DNA of 37,135 bases from Clostridiales bacterium (GCA_021202515.1 JAJQCW010000018.1:1-37135); one strand, 5' to 3'; counted from the stretch's first letter, positions 7,840-17,076 are shown. Numbers and translations: made by a program. The notes: a model not told the origin generated them from the letters alone.

Positions 7840-7893
7840 AAAAAAACGGGAGTACAGCGTCTCGGTTCCGCCGAGGGCTGTACTCCTGCTTTT
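7840..7893. terminator. Bidirectional terminator between the ECF gene and the TIR gene
   Basis: A 10-bp stem GGAGTACAGC / GCTGTACTCC (7849-7858 with 7877-7886) encloses an inner CTCGG/CCGAG hairpin. Seven A residues lie on the left (a T-run for minus-strand transcripts) and TGCTTTT on the right. It can end both converging genes; the right-hand T-run overlaps the TIR stop codon. Confidence 0.88.
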
Positions 7894-9079
7894 AATGCAA
7901 CCTGAATTGGTAGTTCAGTAGGTTCATTGCATCCTTATTTTCCAAGATTTTTTCGTTCTTATACTCAATGACTTCTTCCGCTAGGAAAAAGTAGTAGTAA
8001 ATTGCAGCTTCCGCCAGTAACTCGTTTCCTAAAACATCGGTATACCATCCAAACGAGAGATTTGTTATTTCTCCAAGTTCTTGTTCCAATTTTTTGCACT
8101 CAAGAGGTACAACAAAGTGGTCATGACATCCCTTGGGTGCTGGAGAAACGAAAAATTCAAGCGTCGTATAATGGGTTGGAGTGTTTATTTTCAGATTCGT
8201 TTCATAATAATAATGGAAGGATAGGACTTTTTTTATGAAAGCATACAGCGCAAGATAGGAATTGCCAGGAGGACGAGGGTTACAGGAAAAACGAGCTAAC
8301 ATCGAACGGTCTTTCAGGAAAAAGGTACAAGCCTGCTGCTTGAGAGTTGATTCGTGTTCACACTGCTTGATGAAGTGCATATGGGAAGCGTATAGATGTT
8401 CTTCATATTCGGTTAAGTCTTTCTCTTGCTGAATCTTTGTGGTGATTTCTTCAAGCTGTTCGTAAAAAATATTTGCACGTTCATCATGAATCATCACATC
8501 AAAGTCATCCGGGAAATCCTTCACGAACCAATCTCTCATATTATTTTTTGTGCGGAGAGACAGGTCCCCTGCAACACCGTCCTCGTTGATGGTGAAAACA
8601 AATTGATACGTTGCGCTTTTTGGGAATACAGTATTTTTTGCTGCGCCGGGGAAATCCGGTTTTTTTCGTTCTATTGCACCCTTTTGAACGCCCTTCAAAA
8701 GTTCCGACTTAGCCTCTTCTTCGGAGCGGTCACACAAATCAATATAAACAATTTGGGCCAACAAACCGGGCGGCGAAATCGGCTCAATGCGGACCGGGAT
8801 AAGCGTCCGCTCTTTTCCCGTTGGGTCGCGTCCGATTGCCGCAGACCATTCGGTCTTACAATAAGCGGAATCCAAATAGTTTTGGGACAACACCAGAATC
8901 GTTTTGCTGCAAGTGACTGCGGCCTCTTGCATTTTTAAAACAAAGTTATTGCCGGGCTGAAAATCCCACGCCTGAATGGTGGTGGTGTACCCGTGTTCCT
9001 CCAGCGTCCCGGCGATCCATTTCGCCCACTCCTCGTCGTTGTGGTTGTAGCTGATGAAAAAATCGCGCTTCTCGTCCAT
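7892..9079 (-). CDS. TIR-domain protein with an unrecognised C-terminal half
   Basis: A 395-residue protein, likely cytosolic (no signal peptide or membrane segment). Residues 5-130 form a TIR domain: DFFISYNHND strand A, IQAWDFQPGNNF after strand B, TILVLSQNYLDS, and YCKTEW with Glu77 at the place of the catalytic glutamate of NAD-consuming TIR enzymes; then IPVRIE and PPGLL...VYIDL. Residues 150-395 are not recognised; they are rich in aromatic and acidic residues and look alpha/beta. By hand count several 60-base lines of the 3' half are 33-47% GC, far below the flanking genes (a deoC line is 70%), which suggests transfer. A role in anti-phage defence is possible from the domain alone, but there is no partner gene next to it. 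AAAAAAGGAA precedes the ATG. Confidence 0.85.
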   Translation of the reverse strand: MDEKRDFFISYNHNDEEWAKWIAGTLEEHGYTTTIQAWDFQPGNNFVLKMQEAAVTCSKTILVLSQNYLDSAYCKTEWSAAIGRDPTGKERTLIPVRIEPISPPGLLAQIVYIDLCDRSEEEAKSELLKGVQKGAIERKKPDFPGAAKNTVFPKSATYQFVFTINEDGVAGDLSLRTKNNMRDWFVKDFPDDFDVMIHDERANIFYEQLEEITTKIQQEKDLTEYEEHLYASHMHFIKQCEHESTLKQQACTFFLKDRSMLARFSCNPRPPGNSYLALYAFIKKVLSFHYYYETNLKINTPTHYTTLEFFVSPAPKGCHDHFVVPLECKKLEQELGEITNLSFGWYTDVLGNELLAEAAIYYYFFLAEEVIEYKNEKILENKDAMNLLNYQFRLH

Positions 9080-9118
9080 AATGATTCCTTTTTTCTGTCG
9101 GTGAACGGTTGCTGTCTG

Positions 9119-9161
9119 ATAAAAATGTCCCCCTTGCCCCCGTCTCAGGGAACAAGGGGGA
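9119..9161 (-). terminator. Terminator after deoC
   Basis: In the minus direction CCCCCTTG (9160-9153) pairs with CAAGGGGG (9136-9129), followed by ACATTTTTATC. It closes the nucleoside salvage operon and separates it from the TIR gene. Confidence 0.75.
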
Positions 9162-9225
9162 GCGGCTATCGCGGGTCAGCGCGGTATAGAAGCGGATTCA
9201 AGCAAGAGGGTTGACGGCATGGGTT

Positions 9226-9885
9226 TTACTTCCCCTCTTCCGCCTTGACCAGCTTGACGATGCGGCTGGTGCCCAGCCGGTCCGCGCCCAGGGCCATGAA
9301 GTCCTCCGCGTCCTGGAGGCTGGAGATGCCGCCCGCGGCCTTGATCTTCACGTCAGGCCCCACGTTGGCGGCGAACAGCGCCACGTCCTCACGGGTGGCC
9401 CCGCCGGTGGAGAAACCGGTGGAGGTCTTGATGTAGTCCGCCCCGGCCTCGGTGACAATGGCGCACATGCGCACTTTTTCCTCCTCGGTGAGCAGGCAGG
9501 TCTCGATGATGACCTTCAGCGTCTTGCCCCGGCAGGCCGCCTTGACGGACTGGATTTCGTTCAGCACCAGGTTCCACAGGCCGTCCTTGACCCAGCCCAG
9601 GTTGATGACCATGTCGATTTCGTCCGCGCCGCCGTCGGCAGCGTCCGCCGCTTCAAAGGCTTTGACGGCGGTGGTGTTGTAGCCGTTGGGGAAGCCGATG
9701 ACGGTGCAGACCTTCACCCGGCCCGCCAGGTACTCCGCGCAGCGGCGGACATAAGAGGGCGGGATGCAGATGCTGGCGGTCTGATAGCGCACCGCGTCGT
9801 CACAAATCGTTTGAATTTCCTCCCAGGAGGCGTCCTGCCGCAGCAGGGTGTGGTCTACGTGGCGAAGAATCTCATTGTAATCCAT
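9226..9885 (-). CDS. deoC: Deoxyribose-phosphate aldolase
   Basis: Cleaves 2-deoxyribose 5-phosphate to glyceraldehyde 3-phosphate and acetaldehyde, the last step of deoxynucleoside catabolism. The 219-residue TIM barrel shows HTLLR near the N-terminus, Asp91 ([10 protein letters not shown]), the Schiff-base Lys153 (DYIKTSTGF) and Lys182 (KIKAAGGI). AAGGAAAGGA lies upstream of the ATG. It is the last gene of the run pdp-udk-deoC and is followed by a terminator. Confidence 0.97.
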   Translation of the reverse strand: MDYNEILRHVDHTLLRQDASWEEIQTICDDAVRYQTASICIPPSYVRRCAEYLAGRVKVCTVIGFPNGYNTTAVKAFEAADAADGGADEIDMVINLGWVKDGLWNLVLNEIQSVKAACRGKTLKVIIETCLLTEEEKVRMCAIVTEAGADYIKTSTGFSTGGATREDVALFAANVGPDVKIKAAGGISSLQDAEDFMALGADRLGTSRIVKLVKAEEGK

Positions 9886-9926
9886 AGTGGTTTGTCCTTT
9901 CCTTGTGCGGCGATGGTTCGCCGCTT

Positions 9927-10580
9927 TTATTCTTCCAGCGCGGCAGGTTCGGGAAAAGCCGCCGCGCTTTTCAGGTGCTTGCGGATGCGCTCCACGATCA
10001 TCTCCAGCGCCACCGCGTTTTTGCCGCCCTCCGGCACCACCAGGTCGGCGTTTTTCCGGCTGGGTTCCACGAACTGCTCGTGCATGGGCTTCACGGTGGT
10101 CAGGTACTGGTCGATGACCGAGTCCACGGAGCGGGCGCGGTCCCGGACATCCCGCCGGATGCGGCGGCAGAGCCGCACGTCGGCGTCGGTGTCCACAAAA
10201 ATTTTGATGTCCATCTCCCGGCAGAGGGCCGGGTCAGCAAAAATCAGGATGCCCTCCACCAGAATGACCGGCTTGGGCTGGATGCGAAGCGTTTTGCCGC
10301 TGCGGTTGTGGACGGAGTAGTCGTAAACCGGGCAGCGGATGCCACGCCCCTGTTTCAGCTCCTGGAGGTGCTGGACCATCAGCGCCGTCTCGAAGGCGTC
10401 GGGGTGGTCGTAGTTCAGCGCGCAGCGCTCCTCATAGGTCATGTCGTCGTGGGCGCGGTAATAGTTGTCGTGGCTCAGCAGGGTGATGTCGTCCCCGAAG
10501 TAGGCCATCAGCGCCTCCACCAGGGTGGTTTTTCCGCTGCCGCTGCCGCCGGCAATGCCGATCACCATTGGGCGTTCCAT
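9927..10580 (-). CDS. udk: Uridine kinase
   Basis: Phosphorylates uridine and cytidine in the salvage pathway. The 217-residue protein opens with the P-loop [12 protein letters not shown], followed by LLSHDNYY and the substrate region YDHPDAFET, and has [10 protein letters not shown] and the IRRDVRDR lid typical of the family. TAGGAGGGA precedes the ATG. It lies 14 bases after pdp and 41 bases before deoC. The Pro/Ala/Glu-rich tail after residue 205 is variable in the family. Confidence 0.95.
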   Translation of the reverse strand: MERPMVIGIAGGSGSGKTTLVEALMAYFGDDITLLSHDNYYRAHDDMTYEERCALNYDHPDAFETALMVQHLQELKQGRGIRCPVYDYSVHNRSGKTLRIQPKPVILVEGILIFADPALCREMDIKIFVDTDADVRLCRRIRRDVRDRARSVDSVIDQYLTTVKPMHEQFVEPSRKNADLVVPEGGKNAVALEMIVERIRKHLKSAAAFPEPAALEE

Positions 10581-10594
10581 GTTTGCCGTCCCTC

Positions 10595-11896
10595 CTATCG
10601 AACGATGCCGTAAATCAGCGTTTGGGGTGCGGGCTGCTCCTCCCCGACGGTCAGGGCGGAGAGCACCTGTTGCCCGGCGGCGTCCAGCGCGTCCGGCTGG
10701 TTGGTGTGCAGCCAGGCCAGCACGTCTCCCGTGGAGACGGCGTCGCCGGTCTTTTTCGCCAGTACGATGCCCGCCGCGTGGTCGATGGGGTCGCCCTTCT
10801 TCACCCGTCCGGCTCCCAGCACCACCGACGCCTCGCCGATCTGTTTGGCGTCCATGTGGGTGATCCAGCCGGAGCGGTCGGCGTAAATCGGGCGGACGTG
10901 GGCCGCCTGGGGCAGCAGGGACAGGTCCCGCAGCACCGAGGAGTCGCCGCCCTGGGCCTCCGCCCAGCGGCAGAGGGTCTCAAAGGCCGCGCCGCTGGCG
11001 ATGCAGTCCAGTACCCGCGCCTCTGCTTCCTCTCGGCTCCAGCCGTGGCACAGGGAGAGCAGTGTGGCAGACAGGGCCACGCACAGCGTTTTCAGGTCGC
11101 TGTCGCCCTTGCCTTGCAGCAGCTCCGCCGCCTCCCGGACCTCCAGAGCGTTGCCCACGGCGTGGCCCAGGGGGACATCCATGTTGGTCAGCAGCGCCGC
11201 TGTGTTGCGGCCATGCCCCCGGCCCAGGGCCACCATGGTCTCGGCCAGCCGCCGCCCCTCGGCTTCGGTTTTCATGAACGCGCCGGAGCCGATTTTCACG
11301 TCCAAAACGATGGATTTTGCCCCCGCCGCCAGCTTTTTGGACATGATAGAGGAGGCGATGAGGGGCAGACTGCCCACGGTGCCGGTGACGTCCCGCAGGG
11401 CGTAGAGCTTTTTGTCGGCGGGGCAGAGGTTGCCGGTCTGACCAATGACGGCCACGCCCACCTCCTCCACCACCCGGAGAAATTCCTCCGCGGACAGCTC
11501 GGTGCGGAATCCGGGGATGGATTCCAGCTTGTCGATGGTGCCGCCGGTGTGTCCCAGCCCCCGGCCCGACATCTTGGCCAGCCGTCCGCCCAGGGACGCC
11601 ACCACCGGGGCCACAATGAGGGTGGTCTTGTCGCCCACGCCGCCGGTGGAGTGCTTGTCCACGGTCAGGGGACCGAAGGCGGAGAGATCCACCGTGTCGC
11701 CGCTGTGGAGCATGGCGTCGGTGAGGACGGCGGTTTCGTCGCCGTCCATCCCCCGCCAGCAGATGGCCATTGCCATGGCCGCCATCTGGTAATCCGGGAT
11801 GTCGCCGTCGGTGTAGCCGCGGATCATCCAGCGGATCTCCCCTTCGGTCAGGGCCTGGCCTGCTTTTTTGGTTTCGATCAGGTCTGTCATGCGCAT
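10595..11896 (-). CDS. pdp: Pyrimidine-nucleoside (thymidine) phosphorylase
   Basis: Phosphorolysis of uridine, thymidine and deoxyuridine to base plus (deoxy)ribose 1-phosphate. The 433-residue protein shows the family phosphate loop KHSTGGVGDKTT, the signature MSGRGLGHTGGTIDKLESIPG-like stretch near residues 108-128, and the SIMSKKLAAG segment. The first ATG (MRMTDLIE) was chosen because AGGGGGATG lies upstream; a second in-frame ATG two codons later is possible. The narrower name (thymidine-specific versus pyrimidine-wide) is by similarity to Gram-positive Pdp. Confidence 0.95.
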   Translation of the reverse strand: MRMTDLIETKKAGQALTEGEIRWMIRGYTDGDIPDYQMAAMAMAICWRGMDGDETAVLTDAMLHSGDTVDLSAFGPLTVDKHSTGGVGDKTTLIVAPVVASLGGRLAKMSGRGLGHTGGTIDKLESIPGFRTELSAEEFLRVVEEVGVAVIGQTGNLCPADKKLYALRDVTGTVGSLPLIASSIMSKKLAAGAKSIVLDVKIGSGAFMKTEAEGRRLAETMVALGRGHGRNTAALLTNMDVPLGHAVGNALEVREAAELLQGKGDSDLKTLCVALSATLLSLCHGWSREEAEARVLDCIASGAAFETLCRWAEAQGGDSSVLRDLSLLPQAAHVRPIYADRSGWITHMDAKQIGEASVVLGAGRVKKGDPIDHAAGIVLAKKTGDAVSTGDVLAWLHTNQPDALDAAGQQVLSALTVGEEQPAPQTLIYGIVR

Positions 11897-11988
11897 GGCA
11901 GTTCATCCCCCTTTTGCCGCTGTTGGTGCGAAATTTGTTGTAACCTCTGCGTTCAGCGGCAAACGCAGACTTTGTCATAACCCCGCGA

Positions 11989-12012
11989 CCCCGCGTCCGA
12001 GGGGACGCGGGG
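11989..12012. other. Strong GC hairpin between nupQ and pdp
   Basis: CCCCGCGTCC (11989-11998) and GGACGCGGGG (12003-12012) form a perfect 10-bp stem with loop GAGG in the 161-base gap between transporter and phosphorylase genes. No T-run follows in the minus direction, so it is more likely a stability or processing element than a full terminator. Confidence 0.6.
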
Positions 12013-12057
12013 CGCGATGATGTTATGTGTCGTTTTGAGCAGAAATTGTGTAAAAAC

Positions 12058-12996
12058 TTACCGTTGTCCCTTGTCGTATGGGATACCCTCGGCCTTGGGC
12101 GCTCTGGAGTTCTTGGAGGTGAACGCCAGCACCACCAGGCAGATGATGTAGGGCAGCATGTTGTACAGGTTGCCGGGCAGGTTCAGCGCCGCCAGGAAGT
12201 CAAACGCGGTGTACACGTTGGACAGGGCGCGGAGCATACCGAACAGCAGCGCCGCCAGAGCGATGTTGTGGGGTTTCCACTGGCCGAAGATCATAACGGC
12301 CAGGGCCAGGAAGCCGAAGCCCGCCACGCCGTTTTCAAACTTCCACTCGCTGACGCCGGCGGTGATGTAGACGATACCGCCCAGGCCGCCCAGCATACCG
12401 GAGATGAGCACGCCGGCATAGCGCATTTTGTAGACGTTGATGCCCACAGAGTCCGCCGCCTGGGGATGCTCGCCGCAGGCCATCAGCCGCAGGCCGAACT
12501 GGGTCTTATAGAGGATGAAGTAGGAGAGGATCAGCAGCACCAGCGCGATGAGCATGAACCAGTTGAACTCGAACTTGCCGATGTAGACCACAAGGGCCTT
12601 CTTCTGGTTCACGTACTGGATGATAGAGGAGACGTTGTCCACGCTCTCCGCCGTGTTCATGGCCTTGACAAAGACCGTGGCGGCAGCGGTGCCCAGCAGG
12701 TTCATGGCGGTGCCTACCAGGGTCTGGTCCGCCTGGAAGTTGATGGCGGCCACAGCCAGCAGCAGGGAGTACACCGTGCCCAGAGCCATGGAGCAGACTA
12801 CCACCAGCAGAATCATCAGGGGAGCGGGCAGGTTGGGCAGGAATTTCATTACCAGAGCGCCGCCCAGGGCGCCCATGACCATGATGCCCTCCAGACCGAT
12901 GTTGACGATGCCGGAGTGTTCAGAGAAGCAGCCGCCCAGGGCCACCAGCATCAGGACCGACGCGAAAATCAGCGTATATTGCAGCAGCAGGATCAT
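12058..12996 (-). CDS. nupQ: Nucleoside ABC transporter permease (second)
   Basis: A 312-residue inner-membrane permease with about eight or nine hydrophobic segments, and the BPD_transp_2-type central region GLRLMACGEHPQAADSVGIN that contacts the ATPase. It belongs to the permease type paired with BMP-family lipoproteins. Its ATG overlaps the stop of the preceding permease by four bases (ATGA), so the two are translationally coupled. The nucleoside substrate is supported by pdp, udk and deoC directly downstream. Confidence 0.92.
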   Translation of the reverse strand: MILLLQYTLIFASVLMLVALGGCFSEHSGIVNIGLEGIMVMGALGGALVMKFLPNLPAPLMILLVVVCSMALGTVYSLLLAVAAINFQADQTLVGTAMNLLGTAAATVFVKAMNTAESVDNVSSIIQYVNQKKALVVYIGKFEFNWFMLIALVLLILSYFILYKTQFGLRLMACGEHPQAADSVGINVYKMRYAGVLISGMLGGLGGIVYITAGVSEWKFENGVAGFGFLALAVMIFGQWKPHNIALAALLFGMLRALSNVYTAFDFLAALNLPGNLYNMLPYIICLVVLAFTSKNSRAPKAEGIPYDKGQR

Positions 12997-14138
12997 TGCT
13001 CAGCCCCTCCTTTCTCGTCCTTGGACGCTTCTTTTTCGGCCTTCTTTTCCGCCGAGCGGTCCAACCGCTTGTTCATGACGTACTTGAAGAACATCACGAA
13101 GCCGCAGGCATAGATGATGATGGAGGAAATCAGGTCGGAGATCTGGGCGCAGTACATGGTCTTATCCACATATGCGCCGCCGCTGGAGATGTGCTGGATG
13201 AAGAAGGAGGACAGGATGGAACCCAGGGGGCTGAGGCCACCCAGGAAAGCCGCCGCGATGCCGTTGAAGCCCATGTCAGGCACGGAAGCCTGGCTGCAGG
13301 ACCACTGCTCGAAGCCGGTCAGGAAGTACAGGGCCGCGCCCATGCTCGCCAGCGCACCGGCGATGGACATGGTCATGACCAGGTTCTTCTTTTCCTGCAT
13401 ACCGCAGTACTTGGCGGCATTTTTGTTGTAGCCGGTGGCCTTCAGCTCGTAGCCCATCTTGGTCTTTTCCAGAATGACCCAGATGACGATGGCGATGATG
13501 ATGGCCAGGGGAACGGCGATGGTGACATACTCGTTGCCGTTGAACAGCTTGTCCAGACCCAGAGTGGGCAGGATCGCGCTGGGGTTGGTGCTGGCCAGGG
13601 GGAGGGTGTAGGGACTGGTGGAGTCCTTCACGCTGGTGAGCAGCGTGTTGACGGAGTAGAGGCTGATCCAGTTGAGCATGATGCAGGAGATGACCACGTT
13701 CACGTTGCGGTAAGCGTAAAGCAGGCCGGAGATGGCGCCCAGGACCGCACCGGCGATGATGGCCGCGATGAGGCACACATACCAGGGCATGTTCAGGGCC
13801 AGGGCAAAGTACAGGCTGGCGCCCGCGCCGATGACATACTGACCGGCGGCGCCGATGTTGAACAGGCCCGCTTTGTAGGCGAACAGCACCGACAGGCTGC
13901 ACAGCAGCAGGGGCGCGGTCTTGGCCAGAGTGTTGCCCAGGTACTTGAGCTGGGTGTCCGTGCGGGAGTAGGTCAAAAAGTTCTTGATGATGGTGATGAT
14001 GGCCTTATTCGCGCCGCTGGGTTCGATGATGAGCAACACGATATAGCCCACGATCAGGCCGATGAGGATGCACAGCAGCGAGGCCAGCAGGGACTGTACC
14101 CCGGCGTTGCGCAGCAAAGATGTCTTTTCTTTTTTCAT
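12993..14138 (-). CDS. nupP: Nucleoside ABC transporter permease (first)
   Basis: A 381-residue membrane protein: an N-terminal segment near residues 14-36, then further helices and the loop MGYELKATGYNKNAAKYCGM, the cytoplasmic coupling region of this permease family. The C-terminus is highly charged (Lys/Glu/Asp rich, residues about 355-381). It overlaps both neighbours by four bases (ATGA junctions), giving a tightly coupled ATPase-permease-permease unit. Confidence 0.92.
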   Translation of the reverse strand: MKKEKTSLLRNAGVQSLLASLLCILIGLIVGYIVLLIIEPSGANKAIITIIKNFLTYSRTDTQLKYLGNTLAKTAPLLLCSLSVLFAYKAGLFNIGAAGQYVIGAGASLYFALALNMPWYVCLIAAIIAGAVLGAISGLLYAYRNVNVVISCIMLNWISLYSVNTLLTSVKDSTSPYTLPLASTNPSAILPTLGLDKLFNGNEYVTIAVPLAIIIAIVIWVILEKTKMGYELKATGYNKNAAKYCGMQEKKNLVMTMSIAGALASMGAALYFLTGFEQWSCSQASVPDMGFNGIAAAFLGGLSPLGSILSSFFIQHISSGGAYVDKTMYCAQISDLISSIIIYACGFVMFFKYVMNKRLDRSAEKKAEKEASKDEKGGAEQ

Positions 14139-15676
14139 GCGCTTGTCGCCCCCCTCTTTGCGCCGGCCATGTATAGGCCCATCTCTTCCACGGTGGTGGT
14201 CTTGGGGTTCAGTTCGCCGACGATTTCGCCCTCGTACATGACCAGGATGCGGTCAGACAGGGCCATGACCTCGTCCAGCTCCAGGCTGACCAGCAGCACG
14301 CCCTTTCCGGCGTCCCGGGTGGCGACGATCTGCTTGTGGATGTACTCAATGGCGCCCACGTCCAGGCCGCGGGTGGGCTGGACGGCGATCAGCAGTTCGG
14401 GGTCTTTGTCGATCTCGCGGGCGATGATGGCCTTCTGCTGGTTGCCGCCGGACATGCTGCGGGCAATGGTGATGGGACCCTGGCCGCTGCGCACGTCGTA
14501 TTCCTCGATGAGCCGCTCGGCGTAGCTGCGGATGGACCCCTGCTTCAGGAAGCCCGCCTTGCTGACGAACTCCGGCTCGAAGTACCGCTGGAGGACCATG
14601 TTGTACTCCAGGGAGTAGTCCAGCACCAAGCCGTGCTTGTGCCGGTCCTCGGGGATGTGGCTCATGCCCATGGTGGAGCGCTTGCGGATGGGGGCGTGGG
14701 TGATGTCCTGCCCCTCCAGCGTGACGGTGCCGGAGCTGACCGGCTCCAGACCGGTCAGGCCGTAGACCAGCTCGGTCTGGCCGTTGCCGTCGATACCGGC
14801 GATGCAGACGATCTCGCCCGCATGGACCTGGAAGGAGACGTTCTTGACGGCGTTGTTGCTGTGGACTTTGGAGGCAACGGTCAGGCCCTGCACGTCCAAA
14901 ATCACGTCGCCGGGCTTGGCCTCGTCCTTCTGCACCACAAATTCTACGTCACGGCCCACCATCATGCGGGACAGCTCCTCCCGGGTGGTGTTGGCGATGT
15001 CGATGGTGCCGATGTACTTGCCCTTGCGCAGGACGGTGCAGCGGTCGGCCACCTCCATGATTTCGTTGAGCTTGTGAGAAATGAACAGGATGCTCTTGCC
15101 CTCGGCGGCCAGGTTGCGCATGATCTGCATCAGTTCTTCGATCTCCTGGGGTGTCAGCACCGCCGTCGGTTCGTCGAAGATGAGGATCTCGTTGTCCCGG
15201 TAGAGCATTTTCATGATCTCGGTGCGCTGCTGCATACCGACCGTGATGTCCTCGACGATGGCGTCGGGGTCCACCTTCAAGCCGTATTTGTCGGACAGGG
15301 CGACGATTTTCTTTCGCGCCTCGGCCTTTTGCAGTACGCCGCCCTTCGTGGTCGGCTCCACGCCCAAAATGATGTTGTCCAGTACGGAGAAACACTCCAC
15401 CAGCTTAAAGTGCTGATGCACCATGCCGATGCCCAAATCGTTGGCGTCATTGGGGTCCTTGATCTGGACCTCCTTGCCGTCCTTTTTGATAATGCCTTCC
15501 TCCGCCTGGTACAAGCCGAACAGGACGCTCATCAGGGTGGATTTTCCTGCGCCGTTTTCGCCAAGCAGCGCGTGGATCTCGCCCTTTCTCAGTTGGAGCG
15601 TGATGTCATCGTTGGCGATGATGCCCGGAAAACGCTTGGTGATGTGGAGCATTTCAATGGCATATGGCTGTTCCAA
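14135..15676 (-). CDS. nupO: Nucleoside ABC transporter ATPase (two fused ABC domains)
   Basis: A 513-residue protein with two ABC domains in tandem, as in sugar and nucleoside importers of this class. Domain 1 has Walker A GENGAGKST (39-47), signature ITVGMQQR and Walker B ILIFDEPTAVLTP. Domain 2 has a degenerate Walker A (AGIDGNGQTE) and signature MSGGNQQK, the usual asymmetric pattern in which only one site hydrolyses well. It has its own upstream promoter and starts after a purine-rich GAGGGAGG region. It powers the NupP/NupQ pore. Confidence 0.95.
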   Translation of the reverse strand: MEQPYAIEMLHITKRFPGIIANDDITLQLRKGEIHALLGENGAGKSTLMSVLFGLYQAEEGIIKKDGKEVQIKDPNDANDLGIGMVHQHFKLVECFSVLDNIILGVEPTTKGGVLQKAEARKKIVALSDKYGLKVDPDAIVEDITVGMQQRTEIMKMLYRDNEILIFDEPTAVLTPQEIEELMQIMRNLAAEGKSILFISHKLNEIMEVADRCTVLRKGKYIGTIDIANTTREELSRMMVGRDVEFVVQKDEAKPGDVILDVQGLTVASKVHSNNAVKNVSFQVHAGEIVCIAGIDGNGQTELVYGLTGLEPVSSGTVTLEGQDITHAPIRKRSTMGMSHIPEDRHKHGLVLDYSLEYNMVLQRYFEPEFVSKAGFLKQGSIRSYAERLIEEYDVRSGQGPITIARSMSGGNQQKAIIAREIDKDPELLIAVQPTRGLDVGAIEYIHKQIVATRDAGKGVLLVSLELDEVMALSDRILVMYEGEIVGELNPKTTTVEEMGLYMAGAKRGATSA

Positions 15677-15733
15677 AGCTTTCGACCTCCCTCTATTCGA
15701 TTTGTTCGGGTCATGGCCCGACTGTTGAATCTA

Positions 15734-15762
15734 AGTATACTATAACTTACTCGTTTTTTCAA
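15734..15762 (-). promoter_or_regulatory. Promoter of nupO-nupP-nupQ and downstream genes
   Basis: On the minus strand TTGAAA (15757-15762) and TATACT (15734-15739) have a 17-base spacer. It lies after the bmpA terminator, so the transporter and salvage genes can be transcribed separately from the binding protein. Confidence 0.75.
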
Positions 15763-15853
15763 ACAAATTTGACAAATTTGCTGAAAGAAATATTGTTGTT
15801 ATTGGGTTATCCAATTTGCAGGACCATGAAATGCGCTCTGACGCGCAAAACAG

Positions 15854-15886
15854 AAAAAAGAGACAGGGGCGAAAGCGCCCCTGCCT
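15854..15886 (-). terminator. Terminator after bmpA
   Basis: In the minus direction AGGCAGGGGCG, loop CTTT and CGCCCCTGTCT (one mismatch) are followed by CTTTTTT. It would stop or reduce readthrough from bmpA into nupO. Confidence 0.9.
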
Positions 15887-15900
15887 CGGAGAAATTGTAA

Positions 15901-17076
15901 TTACTTGATGTTGCCGTAGTAGTTGACGGAGATGGAAACCTCAGGCTCGGTGGTGGTGTCGTTGGAGACGGTGATGGTGCCGTCATACATATCGGCAATC
16001 AGGGCCGCATAGTCGTCCTCGGTGAAGCCATCGGACCACTGAGTGGAAGCGGTGGGGAGCTGGACATAGTTGGCTTCCACGTCGTCGCCGGAGACCAGGC
16101 CCAGAGTGGCGATCTGGCCGCCGTACTCGGCGAAGTTGCCAGCCACGACTTCATCCAGCATATCCTTAACGGTGGTGGCCAGGCCCTTCATGGCGGAGGT
16201 AACGGTCATGCCCTCGCCATAGGTGCCGTCGATCAGCTCAGCCTGGTCGGTGTCCACGCCGATGACCTTGCCGTCCACCTTGGCGGCGGACTCACAGGCG
16301 GAGGTGTAGATGGAACCGCCGCAGGCAAAGACCACTTCGACGCCCAGGTTCTGATACCAGCTATCCATGTAAGCGGTGATGTCGGAGTCGCCGGAGAACT
16401 GGTTGCCGTAGACGTACTCGACGGTCACGTCGGTGCCCAGCTCGGCAGCGGCGGCGTCAGCGCCCAGCACGAAGCCGTAGCCATAGCGGATGACAGCGGG
16501 GACAGCCATGCCGCCCAGGAAGCCCAGATGGGTGTAGCCCAGCTTGACAGCGGCGACGCCGGCCATGTAACCGGCCAGCTCTTCCTGGTAGACAGCGCAG
16601 TAGACGTTGGAGGGCAGCTCATAGCCTTCGCTGAAGTCGCTGGAGCTGACGTCCAGGGCGATGAAGGTGATGTCGGAATAGTCCTCAGCGGTGGCTTCGA
16701 TGGTGGGAGCGAAAGCGTAGCCGGGCATCACGACCACGTTGTAACCCTCGTCAACGGCCTTCTCGACCATGGCGACACGGTCAGCGTCGGAGTCGGAGTC
16801 GGGCTTGTAGTAGATGAAGTCCAGGCCGTTTTCGGCGCAGTACTCCTTGCAGGCCTCGTAGGTGGTCTGGTTGAAGGACTGGTCGGTGATGTCGCCGTAG
16901 TCGGTGATCATGGCAACACGGTAGTCGGTGTTGGTGGCGGTGGTGTCGTCGGCAGTGTCCGCGGCGGCGCTGGTGTCGCTGGTGGTGTCGGCGTCAGAGC
17001 TGCTGGAGCTGCTGCCGCAGGCGGCCAGGGAGAACACCATAGCCATGGCCATAAACAGCGCGATGAGCTTTTTCAT
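15901..17076 (-). CDS. bmpA: BMP-family nucleoside-binding lipoprotein
   Basis: Extracytoplasmic substrate-binding lipoprotein of the nucleoside ABC importer, 391 residues. The signal peptide MKKLIALFMAMAMVFSLAAC ends in a lipobox with the lipidated Cys20, followed by a Ser/Asp/Thr-rich linker to about residue 50. The binding domain shows VAMITDYGDITDQSFNQ, the diagnostic start of the Bmp fold, and later KVIGVDTDQAE. TAGGAGGAA precedes the ATG. It is flanked by its own promoter and terminator, fitting the usual excess of binding protein over membrane components. The purine/pyrimidine preference cannot be read from sequence. Confidence 0.94.
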   Translation of the reverse strand: MKKLIALFMAMAMVFSLAACGSSSSSSDADTTSDTSAAADTADDTTATNTDYRVAMITDYGDITDQSFNQTTYEACKEYCAENGLDFIYYKPDSDSDADRVAMVEKAVDEGYNVVVMPGYAFAPTIEATAEDYSDITFIALDVSSSDFSEGYELPSNVYCAVYQEELAGYMAGVAAVKLGYTHLGFLGGMAVPAVIRYGYGFVLGADAAAAELGTDVTVEYVYGNQFSGDSDITAYMDSWYQNLGVEVVFACGGSIYTSACESAAKVDGKVIGVDTDQAELIDGTYGEGMTVTSAMKGLATTVKDMLDEVVAGNFAEYGGQIATLGLVSGDDVEANYVQLPTASTQWSDGFTEDDYAALIADMYDGTITVSNDTTTEPEVSISVNYYGNIK

